Of a stretch of 64,000 bases of DNA, positions 8,027 to 16,385 are shown piece by piece (positions within the stretch are counted from its first letter, which is position 1; every line of letters starts with the position of its first letter). The translations under genes were made by a program, and so were the position numbers. The notes under the pieces are model-generated. The model was not told where the DNA came from, made no database searches, and saw nothing but the letters and a program-made list of their open reading frames with translations. Source of the DNA: Gammaproteobacteria bacterium (GTDB lineage: Bacteria; Pseudomonadota; Gammaproteobacteria; Ga0077536). The stretch covers positions 1 through 64,000 of the forward strand of contig JACQWY010000006.1 of the NCBI GenBank assembly GCA_016209015.1, written 5' to 3'.

Positions 8027-8905
8027 TCACGCAGCGACTTCCGCGATGTCGTTCTCGAGGACGCCGAGCCCGTCGATCTCGATGCGGATGCGATCGCCGC
8101 CCTTCAGGAAACGCGGCGGCTTGAAGCCGACGCCGACGCCGGCGGGCGTGCCGGTCGCGATGATGTCGCCGGGCTCGAGCGTGATGCCGCGCGAGATCGT
8201 CGCGATCAACGTCGGCACGTCGAAGATCATCATGTTCGTGTTGCCGTCCTGGCGCAGCTCGCCGTTCACCCAGCAGCGCACGCGCGTGTTCGCGAGATCG
8301 ACGTGCTCGCGCGTGACGGCGACCGGTCCCATCGGGCAGAACGTATCCTGGCTCTTGCCGAGCAGCCATTGCTTGTGAATCTTCTGGACGTCGCGCGCGG
8401 TGACGTCGTTGAGCGTCGTATACCCCCAGACGTGATCGAGCGCGCGTTCGACCGGAAGGTCGCGACCACCGGTGCCGATGATGACCGCAAGCTCGGCCTC
8501 GTAATCGAGATTCTGCGTCACGCGCGGATCGTGGCGGATGGCGAGGCCGGGCGCGATGACCGTGCTCGGCAGCTTGGAGAAGACGATCGGGGTCTCGGGA
8601 ATGTCTTCGCTGAGCGCGGCGTCGTAGCCGCTGCGCGCGAACTCCATGACGTGCTCGCGATAGTTCTTGCCGATGCAGAAGACGTTCCGGCGCGGCCGGG
8701 GGATGGGGGCGAGCACGTCGACGTCGACGAGCCGCAAGCGCTCGCCGGTCGTTTCGAGCCGCGCCCCCGGACCGGCCTCGATCACCGCACGCACTCCGGC
8801 TTCGTGGAGCGGCACGGGCAGGACGAGCGGACTCAGGGTCGCTCCGTCCTCCGCGAGCAGCCCCAAACTAACCATTTCTGAGTAGCGGTATGTCACGAAC
8901 CGCAT
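8027..8905 (-). CDS. Fumarylacetoacetate hydrolase (FAH) family protein
   Basis: 292 residues. It has an N-terminal small domain followed by the FAH catalytic fold: NVFCIGKNYREHVMEF, the metal-binding glutamate in LDYEAELAVIIG, LNDVTARDVQ, and GTPAGVGVGFKPP near the end. Members hydrolyse or decarboxylate ring-cleavage products such as fumarylpyruvate, acylpyruvate or 2-hydroxyhepta-2,4-dienedioate. It is the first gene of the operon with the amidohydrolase (43-bp gap) and the nitroreductase. A promoter and a possible operator lie upstream, and the GntR regulator diverges 105 bp away. The exact substrate cannot be read from the sequence. Confidence 0.9.
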   Translation of the reverse strand: MRFVTYRYSEMVSLGLLAEDGATLSPLVLPVPLHEAGVRAVIEAGPGARLETTGERLRLVDVDVLAPIPRPRRNVFCIGKNYREHVMEFARSGYDAALSEDIPETPIVFSKLPSTVIAPGLAIRHDPRVTQNLDYEAELAVIIGTGGRDLPVERALDHVWGYTTLNDVTARDVQKIHKQWLLGKSQDTFCPMGPVAVTREHVDLANTRVRCWVNGELRQDGNTNMMIFDVPTLIATISRGITLEPGDIIATGTPAGVGVGFKPPRFLKGGDRIRIEIDGLGVLENDIAEVAA

Positions 8906-8938
8906 ATTGCGTCTCTCTCTCACTTGAGCCACCCTCAG

Positions 8939-8967
8939 ACCATACCAAGTGGACCTTGATGGAGCAA
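8939..8967 (-). promoter_or_regulatory. Candidate promoter and operator of the FAH operon
   Basis: On the minus strand TTGCTC (-35, 8962-8967) and TATGGT (-10, 8939-8944) are separated by exactly 17 bases. Within the spacer CAAG-N5-CTTG (8946-8958) is an inverted repeat placed where a repressor would block polymerase. The adjacent divergent GntR gene makes that protein the obvious candidate. This is read from the sequence only. Confidence 0.4.
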
Positions 8968-9010
8968 CGAATCTGAGCCGCATTGGATTAATGCGAAAGG
9001 GGAGGCTCGA

Positions 9011-9703
9011 GTGTCACCACCTATGAAATCCGCAGCCAGTCTCCGCGACGAACTGCGCCGGATCATCACTTCCGGAAGCCTGCGTCCGGGAGAACGACTT
9101 CCTACCGAGCGAGAACTGAGCAGTACTTTCGGCGTCGCGCGCAATACGGTCCGCCGCGCGCTCGACGATCTGTCCCGCTCGGGCCTCATCGCCCGCCACA
9201 TTGGTCGCGGGACGTTCGTGGCCGGCGGCGCGCCGCTCGGTCGCGCCCACATGCTGTTCAACGATCCAGCCGTCGCCGCGGGCGCACTCGACGTGATCGA
9301 GGCCCGGCTCGCGCTCGAACCGGCACTCGTCGAGCTCGTGCTCCAGCGCGCGACGGACGAGGACTTCGAGGAGCTCGAAGAAATCCTGAAGCGTGCGGAC
9401 AACGTGACGGACTGGCGCGAATTCGAGAGTTGCGACGCGCGCTTCCATCGTGCCGTCGCCGAGCTCGCGAACAACAAGATGCTGCTCAACATCGCCGACG
9501 ATCTCGCCCGCATCCGGCTCGAGCCGGGTTGGGCGGACGTGAAGGCGCGCACGCTCGACGCGAAGCGGCGCGGTGAAATCCAGGCGGCTCACTATCGCAT
9601 CCTGGATGGCCTGCGCAGCCGTGACGCCGACCGCGCCCGTGAGGCCGTGCGCGCACACCTCCTCGACGTGCGCGAACACTTCTTCGCCGCCGAAGCGAGC
9701 TGA
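9011..9703 (+). CDS. GntR/FadR-subfamily transcriptional regulator
   Basis: 230 residues. The N-terminal winged helix-turn-helix (residues 5-72) has LRPGERLPTERELSSTFGVARNTVRRALDDLSRSGLI and ends in GRGTFVAG. The C-terminal FCD helical ligand domain includes HYRILDGLRSRDADRAREAVRAHL with the usual metal-binding histidines. GTG 9011 is the likely start, with AGGGGAGG seven bases upstream; ATG 9023 lies too far from it. It diverges from the FAH-amidohydrolase-nitroreductase operon and probably represses it, with a small organic acid as inducer. A strong terminator hairpin follows. Confidence 0.9.
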   Translation: MSPPMKSAASLRDELRRIITSGSLRPGERLPTERELSSTFGVARNTVRRALDDLSRSGLIARHIGRGTFVAGGAPLGRAHMLFNDPAVAAGALDVIEARLALEPALVELVLQRATDEDFEELEEILKRADNVTDWREFESCDARFHRAVAELANNKMLLNIADDLARIRLEPGWADVKARTLDAKRRGEIQAAHYRILDGLRSRDADRAREAVRAHLLDVREHFFAAEAS

Positions 9704-9710
9704 TCCCGCA

Positions 9711-9739
9711 CCATCCGGGCCGCGTCACGGCCCGGATGG
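9711..9739 (+). terminator. Terminator-like hairpin after the GntR gene
   Basis: A perfect 12-bp stem (CCATCCGGGCCG / CGGCCCGGATGG) with a five-base loop CGTCA, eight bases after the stop codon. No T-run follows, so it may only stabilise the 3' end. Confidence 0.65.
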
Positions 9740-9869
9740 CATCCGTCTCCGCTCACCCGACGGCCCCCGGCGAATCTCCCGCCCCGCCGCCGCTTGCCCT
9801 TAGAATGACTCCCTTCGCCAACCCCGCGCAGGCCCCGGCCCGCCGGTCAGACTTCGTGGAAAGGTCCCT

Positions 9870-10787
9870 ATGCCGCATACCGATCCGGCGCCGTTCAGCA
9901 CCGTCGAGCGCCTCCAGGACACGTTCGCCGCCGCGGACTACATCGCCGATCGCGCGCTCGCGCTGACGGTCAAGCTCGCCGCGGATCTCGGCAAGCCGAT
10001 GCTGCTCGAAGGCGAGGCCGGCGTCGGCAAGACCGAAGTCGCGAAGGTGCTCTCCCGCGCGCTCGACACGCCGCTCATCCGCCTGCAGTGCTACGAAGGA
10101 CTCGACGCGAACACCGCGCTCTACGAATGGAACTACGCGCGCCAGATCCTGCACATCCGCATCGCCGAGCAGGATCATGAATCGCGCGCGCATCTCGAGA
10201 AGACGATCTTCAGCGATCAATTCCTGCTCGACCGGCCCCTGCTCGCCGCGATCCGCCACCCCGGCCCGCGCCCGGCGGTGCTGCTCATCGACGAAGTGGA
10301 TCGCGCCGACGAGGAGTTCGAGGCCTTCCTGCTCGAAATCCTCTCGGAATACCAGGTCACGGTCCCCGAGCTCGGCACGTTCAAGGCGGCGCATCCGCCC
10401 TATGTCGTGCTGACCTCGAACCGCACGCGTGAATTGAACGACGCGCTGAAGCGCCGCTGTCTGTATCTCTGGATCGATTACCCGAGCCCCGAGAAGGAGC
10501 GCGAAATCATCCTGCGGCGCGTGCCGGGCGTGAAAGCCGGTCTCGCGGCGTCGATCACGACCGCGATGCAGGCGCTGCGCCGTGTCGATTTCTACAAGCG
10601 GCCCGGGGTCGCCGAGACGCTCGACTTCAGCCGCGCGCTGCTCGGTCTCGGCATCGACGAGCTGACGCCCGAGGCGCTGCTCGACACCGCGGGCGTCGTG
10701 CTCAAGTACCGCGACGACATCGATCGCCTGAAAGCGCTCGGGGCCGAGCGCGTGATCGCGGGCGATCTCGACCTCGGCGAGCGCTGA
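9870..10787 (+). CDS. MoxR-family AAA+ ATPase (CoxD-like)
   Basis: 305 residues. Walker A is GEAGVGKT (48-55), Walker B is VLLIDEVDRAD (about 137-147), and sensor-1 is in VVLTSNRTRELNDALKRRC. MoxR ATPases act with VWA-domain partners as chaperones that mature metal or redox enzymes; the CoxD branch inserts sulfur and copper in CO dehydrogenase. The partner gene starts eight bases after this stop. No CO dehydrogenase or other obvious client is in the window. AAAGG precedes the ATG. Confidence 0.92.
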   Translation: MPHTDPAPFSTVERLQDTFAAADYIADRALALTVKLAADLGKPMLLEGEAGVGKTEVAKVLSRALDTPLIRLQCYEGLDANTALYEWNYARQILHIRIAEQDHESRAHLEKTIFSDQFLLDRPLLAAIRHPGPRPAVLLIDEVDRADEEFEAFLLEILSEYQVTVPELGTFKAAHPPYVVLTSNRTRELNDALKRRCLYLWIDYPSPEKEREIILRRVPGVKAGLAASITTAMQALRRVDFYKRPGVAETLDFSRALLGLGIDELTPEALLDTAGVVLKYRDDIDRLKALGAERVIAGDLDLGER

Positions 10788-10795
10788 GGCCGGCG

Positions 10796-11902
10796 ATGTC
10801 CGCGGAGGCCGCCGACGAATTCCTGTCGCGTACGCTCGCACTCTGCCGGCGCGCGAAGGCGGCGAAGATCGACGTCACGCCCGGCCGCCTCATCGATGCC
10901 TTCCGGGCGCTCGACAGCATCGACTGCTTCAACGTCGAGGATTTCCGGGTGGCGCTCCGCGCGAACCTCGTCTCGAGCCGCGAGGAGGAGCAGACGTTCG
11001 ACCGCGTGTTCGAGGATTTCCTGAGCGGTGTCGAGGAGGCGCGACAGTATCGTCCCGGGATCCGCGGCGAGAGCATGCAGGGCTCGCTCGGCCATCACTA
11101 CAAAGAAATGGATCAGGAAGTGCTGACGCTCCCCGAGAACTTCAGCGCCGAGGCACTCGCCCGCGACGTCGATCTCATGCACCGCTGGGACGCCGCCGCG
11201 CCGCCGATCGAACAGGCGGTGCGCGAGCTCGCGCGCCGGCTCGCGACGCGGCCGAGCCGGCGCACGCGCGAGGACAGGCGCGGCCGGCGCATCGATCTCC
11301 GCCGTTCGGTCCGCCGCAATACGCGCCACGGCATGGACATGGTCGAGCTCGCGCGCGCCGCGCGCCGCACGCGCAAGACCCGCCTCGTCATGCTCTGCGA
11401 CGTGAGCGGCTCGATGGATGCGTTCAACCCCTTCCTGCTGCAGCTCATGTTCGGCCTGCAGCAGGCCCTGAAGAGCTCGCGCACGCTCGTCTTCAGCACG
11501 CAGGTGACCGAGGTCACGGCCCTGCTGCGCCGTCGTACCGTCACCGAGACGCTGCGCGAGATCGGCAGCACGGTCAGGCACTGGTCGGGCGGCACGAACA
11601 TCGGCGCCGCGCTCGCCGAGCTCAACCGCGGCGTCATTCGCGAGGGAGCGGGCTCGGCGACGGTCGCGATCGTCATCAGCGACGGTTACGACAACGGCGA
11701 TCCCCGCCTCATCGCGCGCGAGATGGAGACCCTGCGACGACGCGTGCGCACGATCGTCTGGATCAATCCGATGTACGGCGCGAGCACGTTCCGCGTCCGC
11801 GCCGCGGGCATGCGGGCGGCGCTGCCCTTCGTCGATCATTTTCTGCCGGCCTTCGACGCGAAGTCCCTGAAAATCGTGGTGCGCGAGCTCGGCGAGATCT
11901 GA
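10796..11902 (+). CDS. VWA-domain CoxE-like protein
   Basis: 368 residues, paired with the MoxR ATPase upstream. The N-terminal half is helical and rich in charged residues (RTREDRRGRRIDLRRSVRRNTRHG). The C-terminal half is a von Willebrand A domain with MIDAS motif DVSGSMDAF (Asp202, Ser204, Ser206), a threonine in GGTNIGAAL and aspartate in VISDGYDNGD. It is thought to bind a metal-coordinated partner while the ATPase drives remodelling. Eight-base spacing to the upstream gene indicates one transcript. The client protein is unknown. Confidence 0.9.
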   Translation: MSAEAADEFLSRTLALCRRAKAAKIDVTPGRLIDAFRALDSIDCFNVEDFRVALRANLVSSREEEQTFDRVFEDFLSGVEEARQYRPGIRGESMQGSLGHHYKEMDQEVLTLPENFSAEALARDVDLMHRWDAAAPPIEQAVRELARRLATRPSRRTREDRRGRRIDLRRSVRRNTRHGMDMVELARAARRTRKTRLVMLCDVSGSMDAFNPFLLQLMFGLQQALKSSRTLVFSTQVTEVTALLRRRTVTETLREIGSTVRHWSGGTNIGAALAELNRGVIREGAGSATVAIVISDGYDNGDPRLIAREMETLRRRVRTIVWINPMYGASTFRVRAAGMRAALPFVDHFLPAFDAKSLKIVVRELGEI

Positions 11903-12037
11903 GCCCGTGCTCAAGGCGGGTGATCGAGCGCCGCTACATCTGCCTAATCCAAAACGACGAGGGTGACGCGACCCGCGCGCGCGGCCGACGAGGCGGCGCG
12001 GTCCGATGTCACCCCATGCAACGCAGGAAACCGGCCC

Positions 12038-13003
12038 ATGAAAGTGCTCATTGCGGACGATTCGTCCGCGTTGCGACAGGCCCTGTGCGCCCAGGTCGCG
12101 CAGTTCGGTTACACGGTGACGAGCGCCGTAGACGGCGCGGATGCCGTCGCGAAATTCCAATTCGACCGTCCCGATCTCGTGCTGCTGGACGTCGAGATGC
12201 CCGGCATGTCGGGGCTCGAAGCGGCGGCCGCGATCCGGCGCTGCCACGATTGCGACGACTGGGTGCCGATCGTCTTCCTCAGCAGCCATACCGAGGCCGC
12301 TTCGATCGTCGCGGGGATCCGCGTCGGCGGCGATGACTACCTCACGAAGCCGATCGCGCCGGAAGTGCTGCTCGCGAAGCTCTCGGTGATGGAGCGGCTC
12401 GCGACCATGCGTCACAAGCTCGTGCAGGCGCAGGCCGAGCTCGCGACGAAGAACGAGGAGCTGCTCAGTCTCACGCGCCACGATGCGCTGACCGGGATCT
12501 GGAACCGCCGCTACCACGACGAATGCCTCGACCGCGAGTTCGCGCGCGCCCTGCGACAGCGCGAGCCGCTCGCGCTGCTCATCCTCGACGTCGACCACTT
12601 CAAGCGCTACAACGATCACTACGGCCATCCCGCGGGCGACGTCTGCCTGCGCACCGTCGCCCAGGCCGCGCATGCAGTGTTCAAGCGCAAGACCGATGTC
12701 TTCGCCCGCTACGGCGGCGAGGAGTTCTCCGCGCTCCTGCCGGCGACGGACGAAACGGGCGCCTGCAAGCTGGCCGCCGACATCCGCGTCGCGATTTCGA
12801 AGCTCCGACTGCCCCACGCCGCGTCGAGCGTCGCCGCGAACGTGACGGTCAGCATCGGCTGCGCCTGCCTCGTCCCGGACCGCGACCATGCCGTCGAACA
12901 CCTCCTCACGCTCGCCGACCGCGCGCTCTACGTTTCGAAGGAGCGCGGCCGCGACCGCGTGACGCGCGCCAGCCAGCTCGCCGGAAAATCACAAGCCGCC
13001 TGA
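12038..13003 (+). CDS. Diguanylate cyclase response regulator (Rec-GGDEF)
   Basis: 321 residues. The receiver domain (1-120) has the acidic pair Asp7-Asp8, phospho-acceptor Asp51 in LVLLDVEMPG and Lys103 in YLTKP. A short coiled segment leads to the GGDEF domain, with the active-site signature GGEEF at 226-230 and an allosteric I-site RKTD at 217-220, five residues before it, as in PleD. It should make cyclic-di-GMP when phosphorylated and be product-inhibited. AGGAAA precedes ATG 12038; the frame upstream is open but unconserved. No kinase is adjacent, so the signal is unknown. Confidence 0.93.
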   Translation: MKVLIADDSSALRQALCAQVAQFGYTVTSAVDGADAVAKFQFDRPDLVLLDVEMPGMSGLEAAAAIRRCHDCDDWVPIVFLSSHTEAASIVAGIRVGGDDYLTKPIAPEVLLAKLSVMERLATMRHKLVQAQAELATKNEELLSLTRHDALTGIWNRRYHDECLDREFARALRQREPLALLILDVDHFKRYNDHYGHPAGDVCLRTVAQAAHAVFKRKTDVFARYGGEEFSALLPATDETGACKLAADIRVAISKLRLPHAASSVAANVTVSIGCACLVPDRDHAVEHLLTLADRALYVSKERGRDRVTRASQLAGKSQAA

Positions 13004-13009
13004 GCCCAA

Positions 13010-13128
13010 GTTATCCACCGGGGTCGGAGGGACTTTTCGAGTTATCCACCGGGGTCGGAGGGACTTTTCGAATATCGACCGTTGTCGGGGACCTTTTTTC
13101 GAAAGTCCCTCCGACCCCGGTGGATAAG
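13010..13128. repeat. Long hairpin repeat family 2, copy 1 (tandem left arm)
   Basis: Begins right after the diguanylate cyclase. A 31-bp unit starting GTTATCCACCGGGGTCGG occurs twice in tandem (13010-13040, 13041-13071) and its inverted copy, ending CCGACCCCGGTGGATAAG, closes the element at 13098-13128. The loop holds a T-run (CCTTTTTT). It lies between convergent genes and should form a very stable hairpin. Other copies are at 13453, 60879 and 60952. Confidence 0.9.
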
Positions 13129-13143
13129 TGCCGGGCGGGGCGG

Positions 13144-13437
13144 CTAACGCACCAGGAAAACGACGACGACGGACATCGCCGAGAGCACGAAATCGAGCAC
13201 GATCGTGACGTTCGCGAGGAAGCGCGTACCGAGCGAGAGCCGGGCGTAGTTCGCCGGTTCGCGCAGGCGGTAGGGCAGCGACCAGCCCAAGCGGCTCGAT
13301 CCCAGGGTCAGCTCGGCATGGAGATCGGGATAGTTGCTGCGCACGATCCGCGCGAGCGCCGTACGCGCGAGCAGGATCGCGACCGCGCATCCGCCCAGCA
13401 CGAACTCGCTCGGCGTATTCGGTGCCGGCAGGCGCAT
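13144..13437 (-). CDS. Small two-helix membrane protein, unknown function
   Basis: 97 residues with no family recognised. Two hydrophobic segments are clear: FVLGGCAVAILLARTALARI near residues 12-32 and FLANVTIVLDFVLSAMSVVV near residues 72-95. They are joined by a soluble stretch with several arginines, so both ends probably face the same side of the inner membrane. The start is well supported: GGAGG six bases before ATG 13437. Long hairpin repeats of the same family flank the gene on both sides (13010-13128 and 13453-13542), so it sits alone as a repeat-bounded cassette. Confidence 0.7.
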   Translation of the reverse strand: MRLPAPNTPSEFVLGGCAVAILLARTALARIVRSNYPDLHAELTLGSSRLGWSLPYRLREPANYARLSLGTRFLANVTIVLDFVLSAMSVVVVFLVR

Positions 13438-13452
13438 CTCAATCCTCCGTGA

Positions 13453-13542
13453 AGTTATCCACCGGGGTCGGAGGGACTTTTCGAATATCGAACGTTGTGC
13501 GGGAGCGTTTTTCGAAAGTCCCTCCGACCCCTGTTGATAAGT
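13453..13542. repeat. Long hairpin repeat family 2, copy 2
   Basis: Arms GTTATCCACCGGGGTCGGAG and CTCCGACCCCTGTTGATAA enclose a loop with TTCGAATATCGAACG and GCGTTTTTCGAA. It is close to copy 1 including the loop, with a few drifted positions. It lies between the start of the small membrane protein gene and the stop of the next dehydrogenase gene. Confidence 0.9.
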
Positions 13543-14552
13543 CAGAGCGGGTTCAGCAGGACGAGCTTGCCCATCTGCTCGCAGGCGTACATGCGCTCGT
13601 AGGCGCCGACGGCCTCGCTCAGCCGGCAGGTCTGATCGACGACCGGCTCGATGCGGTGGGCGTTGACGAAATCCACCATCGCGGCGAATTCCGCCGGCGT
13701 GCCCATGGTCGTGCCCTGGATGCGGATCTGGCGGAAGAAGAGCTTCGCGAGCTCGAGACCCTGGGGCGGGTTGCCCTGCGTCGCGCCGAAGAAGACGAAG
13801 CGTCCGCCGTTGTTCAGCGTGGTGAGCGCGAGATTGACCGTCTCGCCGCCCGCGCTGTCGATCACGATGTCGATGCCGCCGGACATCTCGCGGATCTGCT
13901 TCTCCCAGCCGGCTTCGCGGTAGTTCGCGCCGCCCGCGGCGCCGAGCTGCCTCGCGCGCGCGAGCTTCTCCGCGCTGCTGCTCGTGACGTAGACCTCCGC
14001 ACCGTGATACTTCGCCCACAGCAGCGCGAACGTCGAGACCCCGCCACCGATGCCGGTGACGAGCACCTTCTGGCCGCGCGCGACCTCGCCGTGCGTGACG
14101 AGTGCGCGCCACGCGGTCAGGCCTGCGAGCGGCAACGCCGCGGCCTGCACCCAGGACAGGTGCTCGGGCTTCGGCACCGCGTCCGCCGCCGGCACGCAGA
14201 TGCATTCGGCGAGCGTGCCCTGATCCGGCATGCCGAGTACGCGGAAATTCGCGCCGCCGCAGCGCGGGTCGTCGCCCCACTCGCGTGCCGGATAGATCAC
14301 CACTTCCCGGCCGATCCGTGCGGCGTCGACGCCCTCGCCCACCGCCTCGATCACGCCCGCGCCGTCCGAACCGCTGATCGACGGCAGCTTGATGCGCGGA
14401 TAGGCGCCGACCGTGATCCACACGTCGCGGCGGTTCAGCGCCGAGGCCTCCAGCCGGACGCGCACCTCGCCGGCTCTCGGCTCGGGCATGGGCACGTCCT
14501 CGACGCGGACGTTCGAGGGACTGCCGATTTCGCGCAGCACGACGGCCTTCAT
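13542..14552 (-). CDS. Medium-chain dehydrogenase/reductase, zinc-type subfamily
   Basis: 336 residues. The N-terminal GroES-like domain has SALNRRDVWITVGAYPRIKLP and GSDGAGVIEAVGEGVD. A partial zinc lobe (GDDPRCGGANFRVLG) lacks the four-cysteine cluster. The Rossmann motif is VTGIGGGVSTFALLWAKYHGA. It is probably an NAD(P)H quinone or enoyl reductase. ATG 14552 was preferred because AGGGGAA lies six to nine bases upstream; a GTG at 14558 overlaps the stop of the preceding enoyl-CoA hydratase. The tight coupling suggests that both act on a CoA thioester substrate. Confidence 0.85.
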   Translation of the reverse strand: MKAVVLREIGSPSNVRVEDVPMPEPRAGEVRVRLEASALNRRDVWITVGAYPRIKLPSISGSDGAGVIEAVGEGVDAARIGREVVIYPAREWGDDPRCGGANFRVLGMPDQGTLAECICVPAADAVPKPEHLSWVQAAALPLAGLTAWRALVTHGEVARGQKVLVTGIGGGVSTFALLWAKYHGAEVYVTSSSAEKLARARQLGAAGGANYREAGWEKQIREMSGGIDIVIDSAGGETVNLALTTLNNGGRFVFFGATQGNPPQGLELAKLFFRQIRIQGTTMGTPAEFAAMVDFVNAHRIEPVVDQTCRLSEAVGAYERMYACEQMGKLVLLNPL

Positions 14553-14554
14553 GC

Positions 14555-15346
14555 TCACTTCCCCTGGAACGTCGGCGTGCGCTTCGCCGCGAACGCGGCG
14601 ACCCCTTCCTTCATGTCGTGCGTGGCCTCGGCGAGATGCGCGATGCCGCGCGCCTCCATTTCGATCTGGGTCTCGAGCGAGTTGGAGAACGTGTCGGCGA
14701 TGAGCCGCTTCACCGCGCCGTGTGACTGCGTCGGCCCCGCGGCGAGCTTGCGGGCGATCTCTCTCGCACGCGCGAGGACCTGATCGTCCGCCACGACCTC
14801 GGTCACGAGACCGGCCGCGAGCGCATCCGCCGCCGTCAGACGCGGATTCATGAGTATCATCTGCTTCGCCTTCAACGCGCCGACGATGCGCGGCAGGAAG
14901 AAGCTCATGCTGCCGTCGGGCGCGGCGCCGATGCCCGTGTAGGCGACCGTGTACTTCGCACTCTCGGCGCTGACGATGATGTCGCCCACGAGCACCATGC
15001 TGAGCCCCGCGCCCGCGGCCGTGCCGTTGACGCCGACGACGAGCGGCGCGTTCATCCGCGTGAAGCGCGAGACTGCGCTGTGGAACGCCGTCGTCATGTC
15101 GCGCACCAGCTCGCCGAGCCCGTCGCCCGCCGCCGCGAAGCTCATCACGTCGCCGCCGCCGCAGAACAGCTTGCCCGTCGCCGTCAGGATCACCGCGCGC
15201 ACCGCCGGATTCGCGTCGCAGTGGTTCGCGACTTTCGCGAGGTCCAGCGACATCTGCAGGTCGAGCGCGTTCGCGGCATCGGGACGGTCGAGCGTGATCT
15301 CCGCGACACCGTCTGCAAACGCGTATTTCAGGGTCTTGAATTCCAT
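14555..15346 (-). CDS. Enoyl-CoA hydratase/isomerase family protein (PaaG-like)
   Basis: 263 residues of the crotonase fold. The oxyanion-hole blocks are TGKLFCGGGDV and NGTAAGAGLSMVLVGD. At the position of the usual second catalytic glutamate the sequence reads GIGAAPDGSMSFFLPRIVG, the pattern of PaaG-type isomerases, which use a single aspartate. That favours isomerase over simple hydratase activity. It is translationally coupled to the downstream dehydrogenase. The substrate is unknown, but an aromatic or branched CoA thioester would fit the neighbourhood. Confidence 0.88.
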   Translation of the reverse strand: MEFKTLKYAFADGVAEITLDRPDAANALDLQMSLDLAKVANHCDANPAVRAVILTATGKLFCGGGDVMSFAAAGDGLGELVRDMTTAFHSAVSRFTRMNAPLVVGVNGTAAGAGLSMVLVGDIIVSAESAKYTVAYTGIGAAPDGSMSFFLPRIVGALKAKQMILMNPRLTAADALAAGLVTEVVADDQVLARAREIARKLAAGPTQSHGAVKRLIADTFSNSLETQIEMEARGIAHLAEATHDMKEGVAAFAAKRTPTFQGK

Positions 15347-15384
15347 CCTGTTGCCTCCTCGTCGTCGTTATGGTTCGGGCGGGA

Positions 15385-15573
15385 TCAGCCCTCCGGGTTC
15401 GTCGTGCCGAGCTGCAGCCGTCGTGCGGGCAGGCGCGCCCACACTTCCTCGCGCTGCTCGGGCGTGTAGCGCATCCAGTCCGTGATCTCTTCCAGCGTGC
15501 GCGCGCAGCCCCGGCACCAGCCCGTCGGCGGATCGAGCACGCACACGGAAATACAGGGCGACGCAGGCTTCAT
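15385..15573 (-). CDS. DUF1289 small cysteine protein
   Basis: 62 residues that match the DUF1289 pattern: SPCISVCVLDPPTGWCRGCARTLEEITDW, with cysteines at 7, 11, 20 and 23 probably holding a metal. The function of the family is not established. The ATG overlaps the stop codon of the BtuF-like gene (ATGA), so it is the third gene of the IcmF transcript. The length is normal for the family. Confidence 0.88.
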   Translation of the reverse strand: MKPASPCISVCVLDPPTGWCRGCARTLEEITDWMRYTPEQREEVWARLPARRLQLGTTNPEG

Positions 15574-16385
15574 CCCGCGGCGCGCCTGTCGCGCGCATCG
15601 CGACGCGTGAATGCCGCGAGATAATCGAGGCCGCGAATCGCGCGGCTGCCGTACCAGGACACCATTTCGCCGTCGATGAGCTCCGCCGGACGGCCGCTGA
15701 TCGCCGCAGCCTCGGCGAGATGCGTCTCGCGGAACGGAAATGGCTCGGTCGACAGCAGCACGCGATCGACGTCCCGGCCGAGCGCCGCGAGATCGACTTC
15801 CGGATAACGCTCCGCACTCTCCGCCGGTAGCGTGTCCCAGCCGAACATGCCGAGCATCCGCGAAATGTAAGTGTCGCGGGAGATGCTCATCCACGGTTCG
15901 CGCCAGATGAGATAGAGCACACGCGCGGCGTTCGGCATCACGCCGTCGAGCGCGCGCTCACGCGCCTCCGCATAGCGTGCACTCAGCATCTGCGCCTCGT
16001 CCTCGCGACCGAAGATGCCGCCGAAGAGACGGTAGAGCCCGGGATTGTCGTCCGGCGCGAGCGGATGCGTGACGATCACGTGCGGCACGATGCGCGCGAT
16101 CGCCTCCGCATCCTCGCGCCGGTTTTCGTCGACGTTGACGATGACGTGCGTCGGCGCGAGCGCCTCGAGCTTCGCGAGGTCGACGTCCTTCGTGCCGCCG
16201 ACTTTCGGGACGGCTCGCAGCGTCTCGCGCGGATGGATGCAGAAGCCGGTGCGCCCGACGAGCCGATCGCCGAGGCCGAGATCGCAGACGAGCTCGGTGA
16301 GGCTCGGGACGAGGCTCACGATGCGAGCGTCGTCCGCAGCGCGCTCGTGCGCCAGCCCCGCGGCGTCGACGAGCGCGCCCGTCAT
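15570..16385 (-). CDS. BtuF-like helical-backbone metal/cobalamin-binding protein, no signal peptide
   Basis: 271 residues with the BtuF/FepB-type fold: RIVSLVPSLTELVCDLGLGDRLVGRT at the start, a long backbone helix, and a second lobe with VLYLIWREPWMSISRDTYISRML. BtuF proteins normally carry vitamin B12 in the periplasm. Here the N-terminus (MTGALVDAAGLAHERAADD) has no hydrophobic signal, so the protein should be cytoplasmic. It starts directly at the stop of the B12-dependent mutase gene (TAA followed by ATG) and overlaps the DUF1289 gene. A role in holding or delivering cobalamin to the mutase is an inference from that coupling. Confidence 0.85.
   Translation of the reverse strand: MTGALVDAAGLAHERAADDARIVSLVPSLTELVCDLGLGDRLVGRTGFCIHPRETLRAVPKVGGTKDVDLAKLEALAPTHVIVNVDENRREDAEAIARIVPHVIVTHPLAPDDNPGLYRLFGGIFGREDEAQMLSARYAEARERALDGVMPNAARVLYLIWREPWMSISRDTYISRMLGMFGWDTLPAESAERYPEVDLAALGRDVDRVLLSTEPFPFRETHLAEAAAISGRPAELIDGEMVSWYGSRAIRGLDYLAAFTRRDARDRRAAG

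Noticed and set aside
10592-12901. A minus-strand open frame of about 770 codons across the MoxR, VWA and diguanylate cyclase genes
   Set aside because: It spans three well-supported plus-strand genes and shows no conserved motif.
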